Below, one piece after another: positions 7,509 to 15,296 of a stretch of DNA of 18,152 bases (position 1 is its first letter; every line of letters starts with the position of its first letter). The DNA comes from an uncultured Devosia sp. (GTDB lineage: Bacteria > Pseudomonadota > Alphaproteobacteria > Rhizobiales > Devosiaceae). The stretch covers positions 1 to 18,152 of the forward strand of contig CAJYKO010000300.1 in NCBI GenBank assembly GCA_913775215.1, in the 5' to 3' direction. A program made the translations under genes and the position numbers. The notes beneath the pieces were generated by a model, which saw nothing but the letters and a program-made list of their open reading frames with translations, did no database searches and was not told the DNA's origin.

Positions 7509-8651
7509 ATGCACGCCCTAGACGCCACAGTGTTGAGCAATGCTCGTATCGTTCTTGCCGACGGCATCCACGAGGGCGCGGTCGAAATTGCGGGCGGGGT
7601 CATTACCGATATCGGTTCGGCGAGCCGGCGCGGCACGGATCTCAATGGCGATTACCTCATTCCGGGGCTCGTGGAACTGCACACCGATCATCTGGAAACG
7701 CATTATGCGCCGCGGCCGAAAGTGCGCTGGCATCCGGTGGCGGCGGTGCAGGCGCATGATGCGCAGATCGCGGCGTCCGGGATCACGACGGTGTTCGACG
7801 CCATTCGCGTCGGGATCGACGAGCATGCCGATATGGGCGCGGCGGAACTGCGGATTTTGGCGGATGCGGTGACGGCTGGCGTCAATGCCGGACGGCTGCG
7901 GGCGGATCACCTGATCCACTTGCGCTGCGAGGTGTCGGCGCCAGATTGTCTCGAAAGTTTTGAGCAAATCATGGACCACCCGCTGGTGCGGCTGGCTTCG
8001 CTGATGGACCATGCGCCCGGGCAGCGGCAGTTTGCCAGCCCGGATGCCTACAAGGTCTATTATCAGGGCAAGCTCAAGATGACTGACGATGAACTTGCCG
8101 AGTTCATCGCTAGAAGATCATATGAATCAGGCACTTATTCGGACAAACACCGCAAAGCGCTGGCGGCGTTGAGTGCGGAACGGGGCATTGCGCTCGCAAG
8201 CCACGACGATGCGACCAGGGCGCATGTGGACGAGGCCGTCGAGCTTGGCATTCGCATTGCTGAATTTCCGACGACGCTGGAAGCGGCACAGGCGTCGCGC
8301 GATGCAGGCATGGCGATTTTGATGGGTGGGCCTAATGTGGTGCGCGGCGGATCGCATTCGGGCAACGTTTCGGCGCGCGATCTGGCGGCGGCGGGGCTCC
8401 TCGATATTTTGTCTTCGGACTACATTCCGTTTTCGATGTTGCAATCGGCATTTTGCCTCGCCGAGGAGGTGCCGGGGATAAGTTTGCCCGAGGCGATCGG
8501 CTTTGTGACCAAGCGGCCGGCGGATGCGGCGAGCCTTGATGATCGCGGCGAGATTGCCGTGGGCAAGCGCGCCGACCTTGTTCACGTGCGCGTCGAAGAG
8601 GGTATTCCGATCGTCATGACTGTTTGGCGGCAGGGGCGGCGGGTTATATGA
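7509..8651 (+). CDS. phnM: PhnM, alpha-D-ribose 1-methylphosphonate 5-triphosphate diphosphatase
   Basis: A 380-residue amidohydrolase-superfamily enzyme (E. coli PhnM is 378). It removes pyrophosphate from ribosyl-phosphonate triphosphate so that PhnJ can act. Diagnostic stretches are visible: VELHTDHLETHYAPRPK with metal ligands near H58, D60 and H61, HLRCEVS, SLMDHAPGQRQF, LASHDD, EFPTT, GGPNVVRGGSHSGN and LSSDYIP. I start at ATG 7509, which matches the family length; a longer frame from TTG 7443 would run through the Pho-box candidate. No good ribosome site is seen. The stop overlaps the phnN start (ATGA). The gene is divergent from the mannosidase. Confidence 0.96.
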   Translation: MHALDATVLSNARIVLADGIHEGAVEIAGGVITDIGSASRRGTDLNGDYLIPGLVELHTDHLETHYAPRPKVRWHPVAAVQAHDAQIAASGITTVFDAIRVGIDEHADMGAAELRILADAVTAGVNAGRLRADHLIHLRCEVSAPDCLESFEQIMDHPLVRLASLMDHAPGQRQFASPDAYKVYYQGKLKMTDDELAEFIARRSYESGTYSDKHRKALAALSAERGIALASHDDATRAHVDEAVELGIRIAEFPTTLEAAQASRDAGMAILMGGPNVVRGGSHSGNVSARDLAAAGLLDILSSDYIPFSMLQSAFCLAEEVPGISLPEAIGFVTKRPADAASLDDRGEIAVGKRADLVHVRVEEGIPIVMTVWRQGRRVI

Positions 8652-9202
8652 GCGGAACTATCGTCGCGGTCGTGGGTTCGAGCGGCGCTGGCAAGGACAG
8701 CGTCATGAACTTTGCGCGCGAGCGGCTGGGCGACGAGATCAGCACCGTGCGGCGCGTGGTGACGCGGCCGACCGATGGCGGCAGCGAGGATCATGATAGC
8801 CTTTCGGTAGCGGAGTTTTTGGCGGCGGAAAGCCGGGGCGAATTCGCGCTGAGCTGGGAGGCACATGGGCTGCATTATGGGCTGCCGATCTCGCTCGACC
8901 GGGATCTCGGCGAGGGACGCGTGGTCGTTGCCAACCTGTCGCGTGCGGTGATCCCGGACCTGTTGCGACGCTATCCGACGGCGCTGGTGGTCGAGGTCTG
9001 GGCGGAGCCCGAAGTGGTTGCGAAGCGGCTGGCCGGGCGCGGGCGGGAAGATGCCGGGGAAATCCGGCGGCGGATGGACCGGAGCGTCGCGGTGAGACTG
9101 CCGGCGAGTACGGTGCGAATTGAGAATTCGGGTGCGCTGGATGTGGCTGGGGAGCAGTTTGTGGGGCTGCTGAGGGATTTGTTGCGGGTGGGGGCCTATT
9201 GA
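8648..9202 (+). CDS. phnN: PhnN, ribose 1,5-bisphosphate phosphokinase
   Basis: A 184-residue kinase, nearly the length of E. coli PhnN (185). It converts ribose 1,5-bisphosphate, the end product of the C-P lyase branch, to PRPP. The P-loop GSSGAGKDS at residues 10-18 and the guanylate-kinase-like fold (VTRPTD, WEAHGLHYGLP) are clear. The start at ATG 8648 overlaps the phnM stop by four bases, so the two genes are translationally coupled. The gene ends directly against a palindromic repeat and converges on phnF. Confidence 0.95.
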   Translation: MSGTIVAVVGSSGAGKDSVMNFARERLGDEISTVRRVVTRPTDGGSEDHDSLSVAEFLAAESRGEFALSWEAHGLHYGLPISLDRDLGEGRVVVANLSRAVIPDLLRRYPTALVVEVWAEPEVVAKRLAGRGREDAGEIRRRMDRSVAVRLPASTVRIENSGALDVAGEQFVGLLRDLLRVGAY

Positions 9203-9307
9203 CCCCACCTATCCTCCCCCTGGTAGGGGGAGGGATCTGCCGGTGGTGCCCAAGTATTTTAGCAAGAACCGGGGCATCCCTCCCCCTCGAGGGGGAGGTT
9301 AGGTGGG
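9203..9307. repeat. Composite family 2 palindrome, two inverted units
   Basis: Two family 2 units face each other: 9203-9234 (CCCCACCT...GGGGGAGGGAT) and 9276-9307 (ATCCCTCCCCC...AGGTGGG), with about 41 unique bases between. Each unit folds alone and the pair forms one larger dyad. It fills the junction between the convergent genes phnN and phnF, so it may act as a two-way transcription stop. This arrangement is typical of BIME elements. There is no T run for a classic terminator. Confidence 0.8.
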
Positions 9308-9313
9308 TGTGTG

Positions 9314-10039
9314 CTACACCACCAATTCCATCCGTTCCGCCGGAAACCGGCTCAGCGCGTAGGAGAGCGGATTGCCGTCGGGGTCGGCGTTGACTGCCTC
9401 GGAAACCAGCACGATGGCGCCGGGGGCGAGGCCGAGGAGGCGGGTTTCTTCGACGTCGGCGTGGCGGGCGGAGATGCGGGTGGTGGCGCGGACATAGTCG
9501 GGAAAACCGTAGCTTTCAAAGGCGCGGGTGATCGAATTGAGCTCGGTGAGACGGGCGGCGAAATCGGGAAATTGGCGATAGGCGAGCCAGGTGGTGGAGC
9601 GCGAGAGCGGCACGCCATCGGCGAGCGAAACGGCTTCGAGGCGGACCACTTTGGCGCCGGGTTTGAGGCCGAGGGCGTCTGCGACCTGGGCATTGGCATT
9701 GTCGATGCGATCGCCCAGCGTATTGGTGACGACGGTGTTCGCCTGGCCCTTTAAGCCTTCGCGGAATCGCGTGCGCTTGCCGATGGGATAGCTGAGACGG
9801 CGGATGGATTTGACGAAAGTGCCGCGGCCTTGTTCGGCGATGACGACGCCTTCTTCGGCCAGCACCGCGAGGGCGCGACGGACTGTGTGGCGGTTGGCGG
9901 AAAACCGTTCGGCGAGACGGGCTTCGGTGGGGAGACGGTCGCCATTTGCGAGTTTGCCGCCGACGATGTCGAGGCGGATGGCGTCGGCAATCTGACGCCA
10001 GAGCGCGACGCCACCAGCGGCTGACTGAGATTTTGTCAT
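9314..10039 (-). CDS. phnF: PhnF, GntR/HutC-family repressor of the phn operon
   Basis: A 241-residue regulator, the same length as E. coli PhnF. The winged HTH occupies about residues 10-78 (DRLPTEARLAERFSANRHTV, then RGTFVKS) and a UTRA ligand domain about residues 95-235. I chose ATG 10039, which has GAAAG just upstream and gives the family length; GTG 10054 would add five residues. It diverges from phnG with 76 bases between starts, and that gap holds a perfect palindrome that is the likely operator for both directions. PhnF proteins are usually regarded as repressors of phosphonate genes; the effector is unproven here. Confidence 0.92.
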   Translation of the reverse strand: MTKSQSAAGGVALWRQIADAIRLDIVGGKLANGDRLPTEARLAERFSANRHTVRRALAVLAEEGVVIAEQGRGTFVKSIRRLSYPIGKRTRFREGLKGQANTVVTNTLGDRIDNANAQVADALGLKPGAKVVRLEAVSLADGVPLSRSTTWLAYRQFPDFAARLTELNSITRAFESYGFPDYVRATTRISARHADVEETRLLGLAPGAIVLVSEAVNADPDGNPLSYALSRFPAERMELVV

Positions 10040-10083
10040 TGCACTTTCACACACGAAGCGTAGAGCGGGGTTAGTGAGATTAG

Positions 10084-10103
10084 TTGTCTATTTTATTAGA
10101 CAA
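10084..10103. promoter_or_regulatory. Palindromic operator between phnF and phnG (likely PhnF site)
   Basis: TTGTCTA-N6-TAGACAA is a perfect 7+7 dyad ending 12 bases before the phnG start. The inner GTCTA/TAGAC halves resemble the GT...AC cores bound by HutC-type GntR proteins. It overlaps plausible promoter elements in both directions, for example TTAGTG (10071) and TATTAG (10094) toward phnG. Binding here would block both promoters and the phnG ribosome site, TAGAGG at 10105-10110. Confidence 0.7.
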
Positions 10104-10115
10104 ATAGAGGCAAGC

Positions 10116-10571
10116 ATGACGAGCGAGATTTCTGCCGAGCAAAGCGCGAGAAAGCGGGCGCTGGATATTTTGGCGGCCGCGCCGGCCAAGGTGCTGGCCG
10201 AGCGCTGGGCAGCCTTTGGGGAACAGCCGGCGCATCAGCGCATTCGCGGGCCAGAGACCGGATTGGTCATGGTGCGCGGTAGGGCCGGGGGCGGCGGGGC
10301 GCCGTTCAATCTCGGGGAAGCGACGGTGAGCCGGGCCAGCGTGCGGATTGTAACCGGGGAAGTCGGGCACGGGTATTGTTTGGGGCGCGACCTCGACAAG
10401 GCCGAGGTCATCGCGGTGGTCGACGCGCTGCGCCAACGCGAGGCCGGTCGGGTGGATGCTGAAATTATTGTTCCGCTGGAAGAGCTTGCTGCTGCGAGCG
10501 ACGCGAAAAAGCGCGATGAGGTGGCGGCGACGCGGGTTGATTTCTTTACGATGGTCAGAGGGGATAACTGA
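10116..10571 (+). CDS. phnG: PhnG, C-P lyase core complex subunit
   Basis: A 151-residue protein (E. coli PhnG is 150). It is part of the PhnGHIJ core and works with PhnH, PhnI and PhnL to join the phosphonate to the C1 of ribose triphosphate. Family stretches are visible: PETGLVMVRGRAGGGG, FNLGEATVSRA, EVGHGYCLGRD and VDFFTMVRG. ATG 10116 with AGAGG five bases upstream is the start; the longer frame would cover the operator palindrome. It is the first gene of the long operon running to the acyltransferase, and its stop overlaps the phnH start by one base (TGATG). Confidence 0.95.
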   Translation: MTSEISAEQSARKRALDILAAAPAKVLAERWAAFGEQPAHQRIRGPETGLVMVRGRAGGGGAPFNLGEATVSRASVRIVTGEVGHGYCLGRDLDKAEVIAVVDALRQREAGRVDAEIIVPLEELAAASDAKKRDEVAATRVDFFTMVRGDN

Positions 10572-11155
10572 TGCTTTCCCATGATTTTGGCGCCGGTTTT
10601 GCCGATCCGGTGCGCGATGCGCAGGCGGTTTTCAGAGCCATCCTCGACGCCTTGGCCAACCCCGGAACCCCGCAAAACCTGCCCGCAATCGATACTGAGA
10701 TGGGGAGATTGGGTAGCATTACGTTAACGCTGACCGACCATGACACGGCGATCTGGCTATCGCCGGCGCTCGATACGGAAGCCGTGCGCGGGTTCGTCGG
10801 GTTTCATACCGGAGCCAGCATTGTCGCCGATCCGGCCAAGGCCACCTTTGCGTTTGTGGCGCGCGGCGACGCGCTACCCGATTTCGCTCGGTGCAATCTT
10901 GGAACACAGGAATATCCGGACCGCTCGACGACGATCGTCGCCGAGATGTCGGCGCTGAGCGGTGGGCCGACGCTGGTGCTGCGGGGGCCAGGTATTCGCG
11001 ACACACATGAGATTAGCCCCATGGGTCTGCCCGGGGATTTCGTCGCGCAGTGGCGCGAGAACCGGGAGCTGTTTCCGCGTGGGGTGGACCTGTTGCTGGT
11101 GGCTGAGGGGCGGGTGATCGGCCTGCCGCGATCGACCCGGATTGTGGAGGCTTGA
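10571..11155 (+). CDS. phnH: PhnH, C-P lyase core complex subunit
   Basis: A 194-residue subunit, the same length as E. coli PhnH. It belongs to the PhnGHIJ core. The start is typical (GFADPVRDAQAVFRAILDAL), followed by a conserved middle GTQEYPDRS and the C-terminal LVLRGPGI and GVDLLLV stretches. Its fold is related to PLP-dependent transferases but lacks PLP function (family knowledge). The start overlaps the phnG stop, and phnI begins one base after its stop, so all three are coupled. Confidence 0.94.
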   Translation: MLSHDFGAGFADPVRDAQAVFRAILDALANPGTPQNLPAIDTEMGRLGSITLTLTDHDTAIWLSPALDTEAVRGFVGFHTGASIVADPAKATFAFVARGDALPDFARCNLGTQEYPDRSTTIVAEMSALSGGPTLVLRGPGIRDTHEISPMGLPGDFVAQWRENRELFPRGVDLLLVAEGRVIGLPRSTRIVEA

Positions 11156-11156
11156 G

Positions 11157-12239
11157 GTGTACGTAGCTGTAAAGGGCGGCGAGGCCGCTATTGCCAATGC
11201 GCATCGCCTGCTGGCGGATCGGCGGCGCGGGGATCGGTCAGTGCCGGCGCTGCGGCTCGATCAGATTGTCGAGCAATTGGGCCTCGCGGTCGATCGGGCC
11301 ATGGGTGAGGGATCGCTTTATGATCGGGAGCTGGCGGCGCTGGCGCTGGTGCAGGCGCGGGGCGATCTGATCGAGGCGATCTTTTTGGTGCGGGCCTATC
11401 GCACGACATTGCCGCGGTTTGGCTATTCGGAGCCGATCGATACGGGGGCGATGAAGATCGAGCGACGGATTTCGGCGACGTTCAAGGATCTGCCGGGTGG
11501 GCAGATGCTCGGGCCGACGTTTGACTATACGCACCGGCTGCTGGACCCAAGCATTGTCGGCGAGGATGCTGAAGTGCCAGCGGTGCGCGGGGTGGAGGAC
11601 GAACAGGCGCCGCGCGTGACGGATCTGCTGGGGCGGCAAGGGTTGATCGAGCCGGATGGCGAATTGCCCGAGGGGCATGAGGTTGGCGATCTGACGCGCG
11701 AGCCGCTCGATTTTCCTCTTAACCGGGATTTGAGGCTGCAGGCGCTGGCGCGAGGCGACGAGGGGTTTCTGCTGGCGCTCGGCTATTCGACGCAGCGCGG
11801 CTATGGGCGGACGCATCCGTTTGTGGGTGAAATCCGCATTGGCGAAGTTGAGGTCGAGTTCGACATTCCCGAGTTGGGTTTTGCGGTGAGCCTAGGGCGG
11901 GTTCGAGTGACCGAGTGCCAGATGGTCAATCAGTTCAAGGGCTCCGCAAAAATCCCGCCGCAGTTTACGCGCGGCTATGGGCTGGTGTTTGGGCAGGCGG
12001 AGCGCAAGGCGATGGCTATGTCGCTGGTCGATCGGGCGCTGCGGGCGAAGGAGTTCGGCGAGGATATTACGGCGCCGGCGCAGGACGAGGAATTCGTCAT
12101 TTCGCACTCGGACAATGTGCAGGCGACGGGGTTCGTCGAGCACCTCAAACTTCCGCATTACGTGGATTTCCAGGCGGAGCTGGATTTGATCCGGCGCATG
12201 CGGGCGGAATTTGAGGGGAAGCGGGAGGCTGCGGAATGA
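11157..12239 (+). CDS. phnI: PhnI, C-P lyase core subunit with nucleosidase activity
   Basis: A 360-residue protein (E. coli PhnI is 354). With PhnG, PhnH and PhnL it displaces the base of ATP or GTP to form ribosyl-phosphonate triphosphate. The N-terminus reads MYVAVKGGEAAI when translation starts at GTG 11157, matching family proteins; GGAGG lies six bases upstream. Further family stretches are GYSEPIDTGAMKI, QMLGPTFDYTHRLLD, LALGYSTQRGYGRTHP and HLKLPHYVDFQ. A longer in-frame extension to ATG 11142 has no family counterpart. Its stop overlaps the phnJ start by four bases. Confidence 0.95.
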   Translation: MYVAVKGGEAAIANAHRLLADRRRGDRSVPALRLDQIVEQLGLAVDRAMGEGSLYDRELAALALVQARGDLIEAIFLVRAYRTTLPRFGYSEPIDTGAMKIERRISATFKDLPGGQMLGPTFDYTHRLLDPSIVGEDAEVPAVRGVEDEQAPRVTDLLGRQGLIEPDGELPEGHEVGDLTREPLDFPLNRDLRLQALARGDEGFLLALGYSTQRGYGRTHPFVGEIRIGEVEVEFDIPELGFAVSLGRVRVTECQMVNQFKGSAKIPPQFTRGYGLVFGQAERKAMAMSLVDRALRAKEFGEDITAPAQDEEFVISHSDNVQATGFVEHLKLPHYVDFQAELDLIRRMRAEFEGKREAAE

Positions 12240-13111
12240 ACGCCGTCGCAAACTACAATTTTGCTTATCTCGATGAGCAGACCAAGCGGATGATCCGTCG
12301 GGCTATTTTGAAGGCTGTCGCCATTCCTGGGTATCAGGTGCCGTTTTCGTCGCGCGAAATGCCGATGCCTTATGGTTGGGGCACGGGCGGGGTGCAGGTG
12401 ACGGCGTCGATCATTGGGCCGGACGATGTGCTCAAGGTCATCGACCAGGGGGCGGATGACACGACCAATGCCGTGTCGATCCGTGCCTTCTTTGCCAAGG
12501 TCGCACAGGTTGCGACGACGACGCATACGGCGGAGGCGACGATCATTCAGACGCGGCATCGGATACCCGAGCGGAAGCTCGAGGCGGGGCAGATCCTTGT
12601 TTATCAGGTGCCGATTCCGGAGCCGCTGCGCTTCCTCGAGCCGCGCGAGACGGAGACGCGAAAGATGCATGCGCTCGAGGAATATGGGCTGATGCATGTC
12701 AAGCTCTATGAGGACATTGCGCGGCATGGGCGGATTGCGACGACCTATGCTTATCCGGTGAAAGTCGAGGGTCGGTATGTGATGGACCCGTCGCCGACGC
12801 CGAAATTCGATAACCCGAAAATGCACCGGAGCGAGGCGCTGCAGCTCTTTGGGGCTGGGCGTGAGCATCGGATTTATGCGGTGCCGCCGCATACGGATGT
12901 CGTCAGCTTGGATTTCGAGGATCATCCGTTCGAGATCCAGCATTTTGAGCAGCCCTGTGCGCTGTGTGGGGCGGAGGGGGTCTATCTCGACGAGGTCATT
13001 TTGGATGACCGGGGCGGACATATGTATGTGTGCTCAGATACCGACCACTGCGAAGAACGGCGGGACGCGGGGTTTGTTGGGGTTCTGGGGATGCAGGAGG
13101 CTGCGGAATGA
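12236..13111 (+). CDS. phnJ: PhnJ, C-P lyase (radical SAM carbon-phosphorus bond cleavage)
   Basis: The enzyme that breaks the C-P bond of ribosyl-1-phosphonate 5-phosphate, giving an alkane and cyclic ribose phosphate. It has 291 residues. The four key cysteines fall at C241, C244, C266 and C272, the same numbers used for E. coli PhnJ; the first three hold the 4Fe-4S cluster and C272 is catalytic. The radical-bearing glycine is G32 in PGYQVPF. The motifs read EQPCALCGAEG and MYVCSDTDHCEER. All critical residues are present, so the gene looks functional. It overlaps phnI upstream and phnK downstream, each by ATGA. Confidence 0.97.
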   Translation: MNAVANYNFAYLDEQTKRMIRRAILKAVAIPGYQVPFSSREMPMPYGWGTGGVQVTASIIGPDDVLKVIDQGADDTTNAVSIRAFFAKVAQVATTTHTAEATIIQTRHRIPERKLEAGQILVYQVPIPEPLRFLEPRETETRKMHALEEYGLMHVKLYEDIARHGRIATTYAYPVKVEGRYVMDPSPTPKFDNPKMHRSEALQLFGAGREHRIYAVPPHTDVVSLDFEDHPFEIQHFEQPCALCGAEGVYLDEVILDDRGGHMYVCSDTDHCEERRDAGFVGVLGMQEAAE

Positions 13112-13884
13112 GCGACGAACCGCTGCTCAAGGTCAGCAATTTGACCAAATTTTACGGTTCCCGCCTGGGCTGTGCCGATGTCAATTTCGAGCTTTATCCG
13201 GGCGAGGTGCTGGCGATTGTCGGGGAGAGTGGGTCGGGGAAGACGACGCTACTCAATACGCTTTCGGCCAATCTCGAACCGACGTCGGGCGAGGCGCTCT
13301 ATCGGATGCGCGATGGAAGCTGGCGCAATATTTATGAGCTTTCCGAGGCCGAGCGGCGGTTTTTGACGCGGACGGATTGGGGCTTTGTGCATCAGAACCC
13401 AGCCGATGGATTGCGCATGACGGTGTCGGCGGGGGCGAATGTTGGCGAGCGGCTGATGGCTGTGGGCGATCGGCATTATGGGTGCATTCGGGATACGGCG
13501 CTTGATTGGCTTGGGCGCGTGGAGATTGCGACGGATCGGATCGATGATCAGCCGCGCTCGTTTTCGGGCGGCATGCGGCAGCGGTTGCAGATTGCGCGGA
13601 ATTTGGTGACGGGGCCGCGGCTCGTGTTCATGGATGAGCCGACGGGTGGGCTCGACGTTTCCGTGCAGGCGAGGCTGCTGGATTTGTTGCGGCAACTGGT
13701 TGGGGAGCTAGGGCTCTCGGCAATTGTCGTGACCCATGACCTGGCGGTGGCGCGGCTGCTGAGCCATCGGATGATGGTGATGAAGGGTGGGCATGTGATC
13801 GAGGCGGGGCTGACGGATCGGGTGCTCGATGATCCGCGCGAGCCTTATACGCAATTGCTGGTCAGTTCGATTCTGCAGGTGTGA
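13108..13884 (+). CDS. phnK: PhnK, ABC-type ATPase subunit that docks on the C-P lyase core
   Basis: A 258-residue ABC ATPase with Walker A GESGSGKTT (39-47), signature FSGGMRQR (152-159), Walker B LVFMDE (172-177) and the H-loop in VVTHD. In E. coli, PhnK binds the core complex through PhnJ and is not a transporter subunit. ATG 13108 overlaps the phnJ stop by four bases; an upstream in-frame extension lies wholly inside phnJ and is not used. The order phnJ-phnK-phnL is conserved in C-P lyase operons and supports this over an oligopeptide-transport ATPase. Confidence 0.94.
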   Translation: MSDEPLLKVSNLTKFYGSRLGCADVNFELYPGEVLAIVGESGSGKTTLLNTLSANLEPTSGEALYRMRDGSWRNIYELSEAERRFLTRTDWGFVHQNPADGLRMTVSAGANVGERLMAVGDRHYGCIRDTALDWLGRVEIATDRIDDQPRSFSGGMRQRLQIARNLVTGPRLVFMDEPTGGLDVSVQARLLDLLRQLVGELGLSAIVVTHDLAVARLLSHRMMVMKGGHVIEAGLTDRVLDDPREPYTQLLVSSILQV

Positions 13885-14588
13885 TGATGACCGCTCTATC
13901 CGTGAGAAATCTCGCCAAGACTTTTACCATGCACTTGCGCGGGGGGATCAGCCTGCCGGTGGTGGAGAATGTGACCTTTGAGGTCAGTGCCGGCGAATGT
14001 GTCGTGCTGGGTGGGCCATCGGGGGCGGGGAAGTCGTCCATTTTGAAGATGGTCTATGGGAATTATGGGGTTGATCGGGGCGCGGTGATGATCGCGCATG
14101 GTGATGCGATGGTGGATCTCGCAAGTGCCGATCCGCGCACGGTGCTGACCTTGCGGCGCGATGCCATTGGCTATGTGAGCCAGTTTTTGCGGACGGTGCC
14201 GCGGGTTTCGGCGATCGATGTGGTGGCGGAGCCGCTTGTGGTGCGAGGGGTCGATAAGGCCGAGGCGCGCGGACGGGCAGGGGAATTGTTGGCGCGGCTC
14301 AATCTGCCGGAGAGGCTCTGGGAACTGCCGCCGGCGACGTTTTCGGGCGGCGAGCAGCAGCGCGTCAATATTGCGCGGGGCTTTATCACCCATCACTCGG
14401 TGCTGCTGCTGGATGAGCCGACGGCGTCGCTCGATGCCGCCAATCGCGCCGTGGTGGTTGGGATGATTGCGCAGAAAAAGCGCGAGGGGGTCGCGATGCT
14501 CGGGATTTTCCACGATGAGGAGGTGCGGGCAACCGTGGCGGATCGGATCGTCGATGTGACGGGCTTTGCCCCGAAGGTGGCGGCATGA
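13884..14588 (+). CDS. phnL: PhnL, ABC-type ATPase of the C-P lyase system
   Basis: A protein of about 234 residues. Walker A is GGPSGAGKSS (43-52), the signature FSGGEQQR, and Walker B LLLDEPTAS. The middle stretch YVSQFLRTVPRVSA and the ending MLGIFHDEEVR are diagnostic for PhnL. It assists PhnGHI in coupling the phosphonate to ribose triphosphate and can stack with PhnK on the core (family knowledge). The junction with phnK reads GTGATGATGA, giving three possible starts (GTG 13881, ATG 13884, ATG 13887). I give ATG 13884, but the choice is uncertain by one codon either way. The stop overlaps the next gene by ATGA. Confidence 0.94.
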   Translation: MMTALSVRNLAKTFTMHLRGGISLPVVENVTFEVSAGECVVLGGPSGAGKSSILKMVYGNYGVDRGAVMIAHGDAMVDLASADPRTVLTLRRDAIGYVSQFLRTVPRVSAIDVVAEPLVVRGVDKAEARGRAGELLARLNLPERLWELPPATFSGGEQQRVNIARGFITHHSVLLLDEPTASLDAANRAVVVGMIAQKKREGVAMLGIFHDEEVRATVADRIVDVTGFAPKVAA

Positions 14589-15199
14589 CCCGGCTTGGTG
14601 ACACACCATCCATTCATCCGACGGCGCAGGTGAAGGATTCCGAACTCGGGCGCTATGTCGAGATCGGGGCGGGTTCGCATGTCAGCCGGTCCAAGATCGG
14701 CGACTATTCCTACTGCGTCGAGAACACGCAGATCGCTTATGCGGATATTGGCAAATTCGCCAATATCGCGAGTCATACGCGCATCTATGCGTCCATGCAT
14801 CCGATGGAGCGGGCCTCGCTCCACCACTTTACCTATCGCTCGGCCTGGTATTTCGAGGGCGAAGAGGACGATCAGGGCTTTTTCGACTGGCGCGCGAGCA
14901 ATGGGATTCGGATTGGGCACGATACCTGGATCGGGCATGGCGCCGTGGTGATGCCGGGGGTGACGATTGGCAATGGCGCGATCATTGGGTCCAATGCCGT
15001 GGTGACCAAGGATGTGGCGGACTTTGCCATTGCGGTTGGTGTGCCGGCGAAGACGATCAAGCAGCGGTTTGCTGATCCGATTGCGGCGAGGCTGGATGCG
15101 ATGAAGTGGTGGGATTGGAGCCACGAGAAATTGCATCAGGCGCTGCCGGATTTTCGGGGGCTGGGGATAGAAGCATTTTTGGAGAAGTATGAGGTTTGA
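14585..15199 (+). CDS. Phosphonate-cluster hexapeptide-repeat acyltransferase
   Basis: A 204-residue left-handed beta-helix transferase. Hexapeptide turns are clear in IHPTAQVKDSELG, YVEIGAGSHVSRSKIG, and IRIGHDTWIGHGAVVMPGV with the TIGNGAIIGSNAVVTKDV rungs. MHPMERASLHHF contains H72, placed like the catalytic His of xenobiotic acyltransferases. A named family of hexapeptide transferases occurs in phosphonate operons (TIGR03308, from memory). The likely reaction is acetylation of an aminoalkylphosphonate or another pathway intermediate, comparable to the unrelated PhnO, but the substrate is unproven. ATGA overlap with phnL makes it the last gene of the phnGHIJKL operon. It ends against a family 2 repeat. 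Confidence 0.9.
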   Translation: MTRLGDTPSIHPTAQVKDSELGRYVEIGAGSHVSRSKIGDYSYCVENTQIAYADIGKFANIASHTRIYASMHPMERASLHHFTYRSAWYFEGEEDDQGFFDWRASNGIRIGHDTWIGHGAVVMPGVTIGNGAIIGSNAVVTKDVADFAIAVGVPAKTIKQRFADPIAARLDAMKWWDWSHEKLHQALPDFRGLGIEAFLEKYEV

Positions 15200-15247
15200 C
15201 CCCCACCTAGCCTCCTGCCCCTATTGAGGGGGAGGTCAGGTGGGGGG
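15200..15247. repeat. Dispersed GC-rich palindrome, family 2, unit 4
   Basis: This inverted repeat starts at the base after the acyltransferase stop: CCCCCACCT, GCCTCC, a loop, GGGGGAGG, then AGGTGGGGG. It belongs to the same family as 4183-4224 and 9203-9307, with a few changed bases. It separates the phnG operon from the phnC promoter and may help end the upstream transcript. Confidence 0.78.
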
Positions 15248-15278
15248 GCGCGACAACCCGCCACAGTACTCCGGTGAA

Positions 15279-15296
15279 TAGTCATGGAACCGTCAC
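15279..15296 (+). promoter_or_regulatory. Candidate Pho box upstream of phnC
   Basis: TAGTCAT-N4-CCGTCAC is a direct repeat with an 11-base period, and each half matches 5 of 7 positions of the PhoB consensus. It lies 68 bases before phnC. The GTCA cores are at 15281 and 15292. It has the same geometry as the phnM site at 7443-7460, which strengthens both. Confidence 0.5.

Noticed and set aside
12158..13021. A 287-codon minus-strand frame across phnJ
   Set aside because: phnJ is certain from its cysteines and overlaps; the antisense translation is Arg-rich with no domain.
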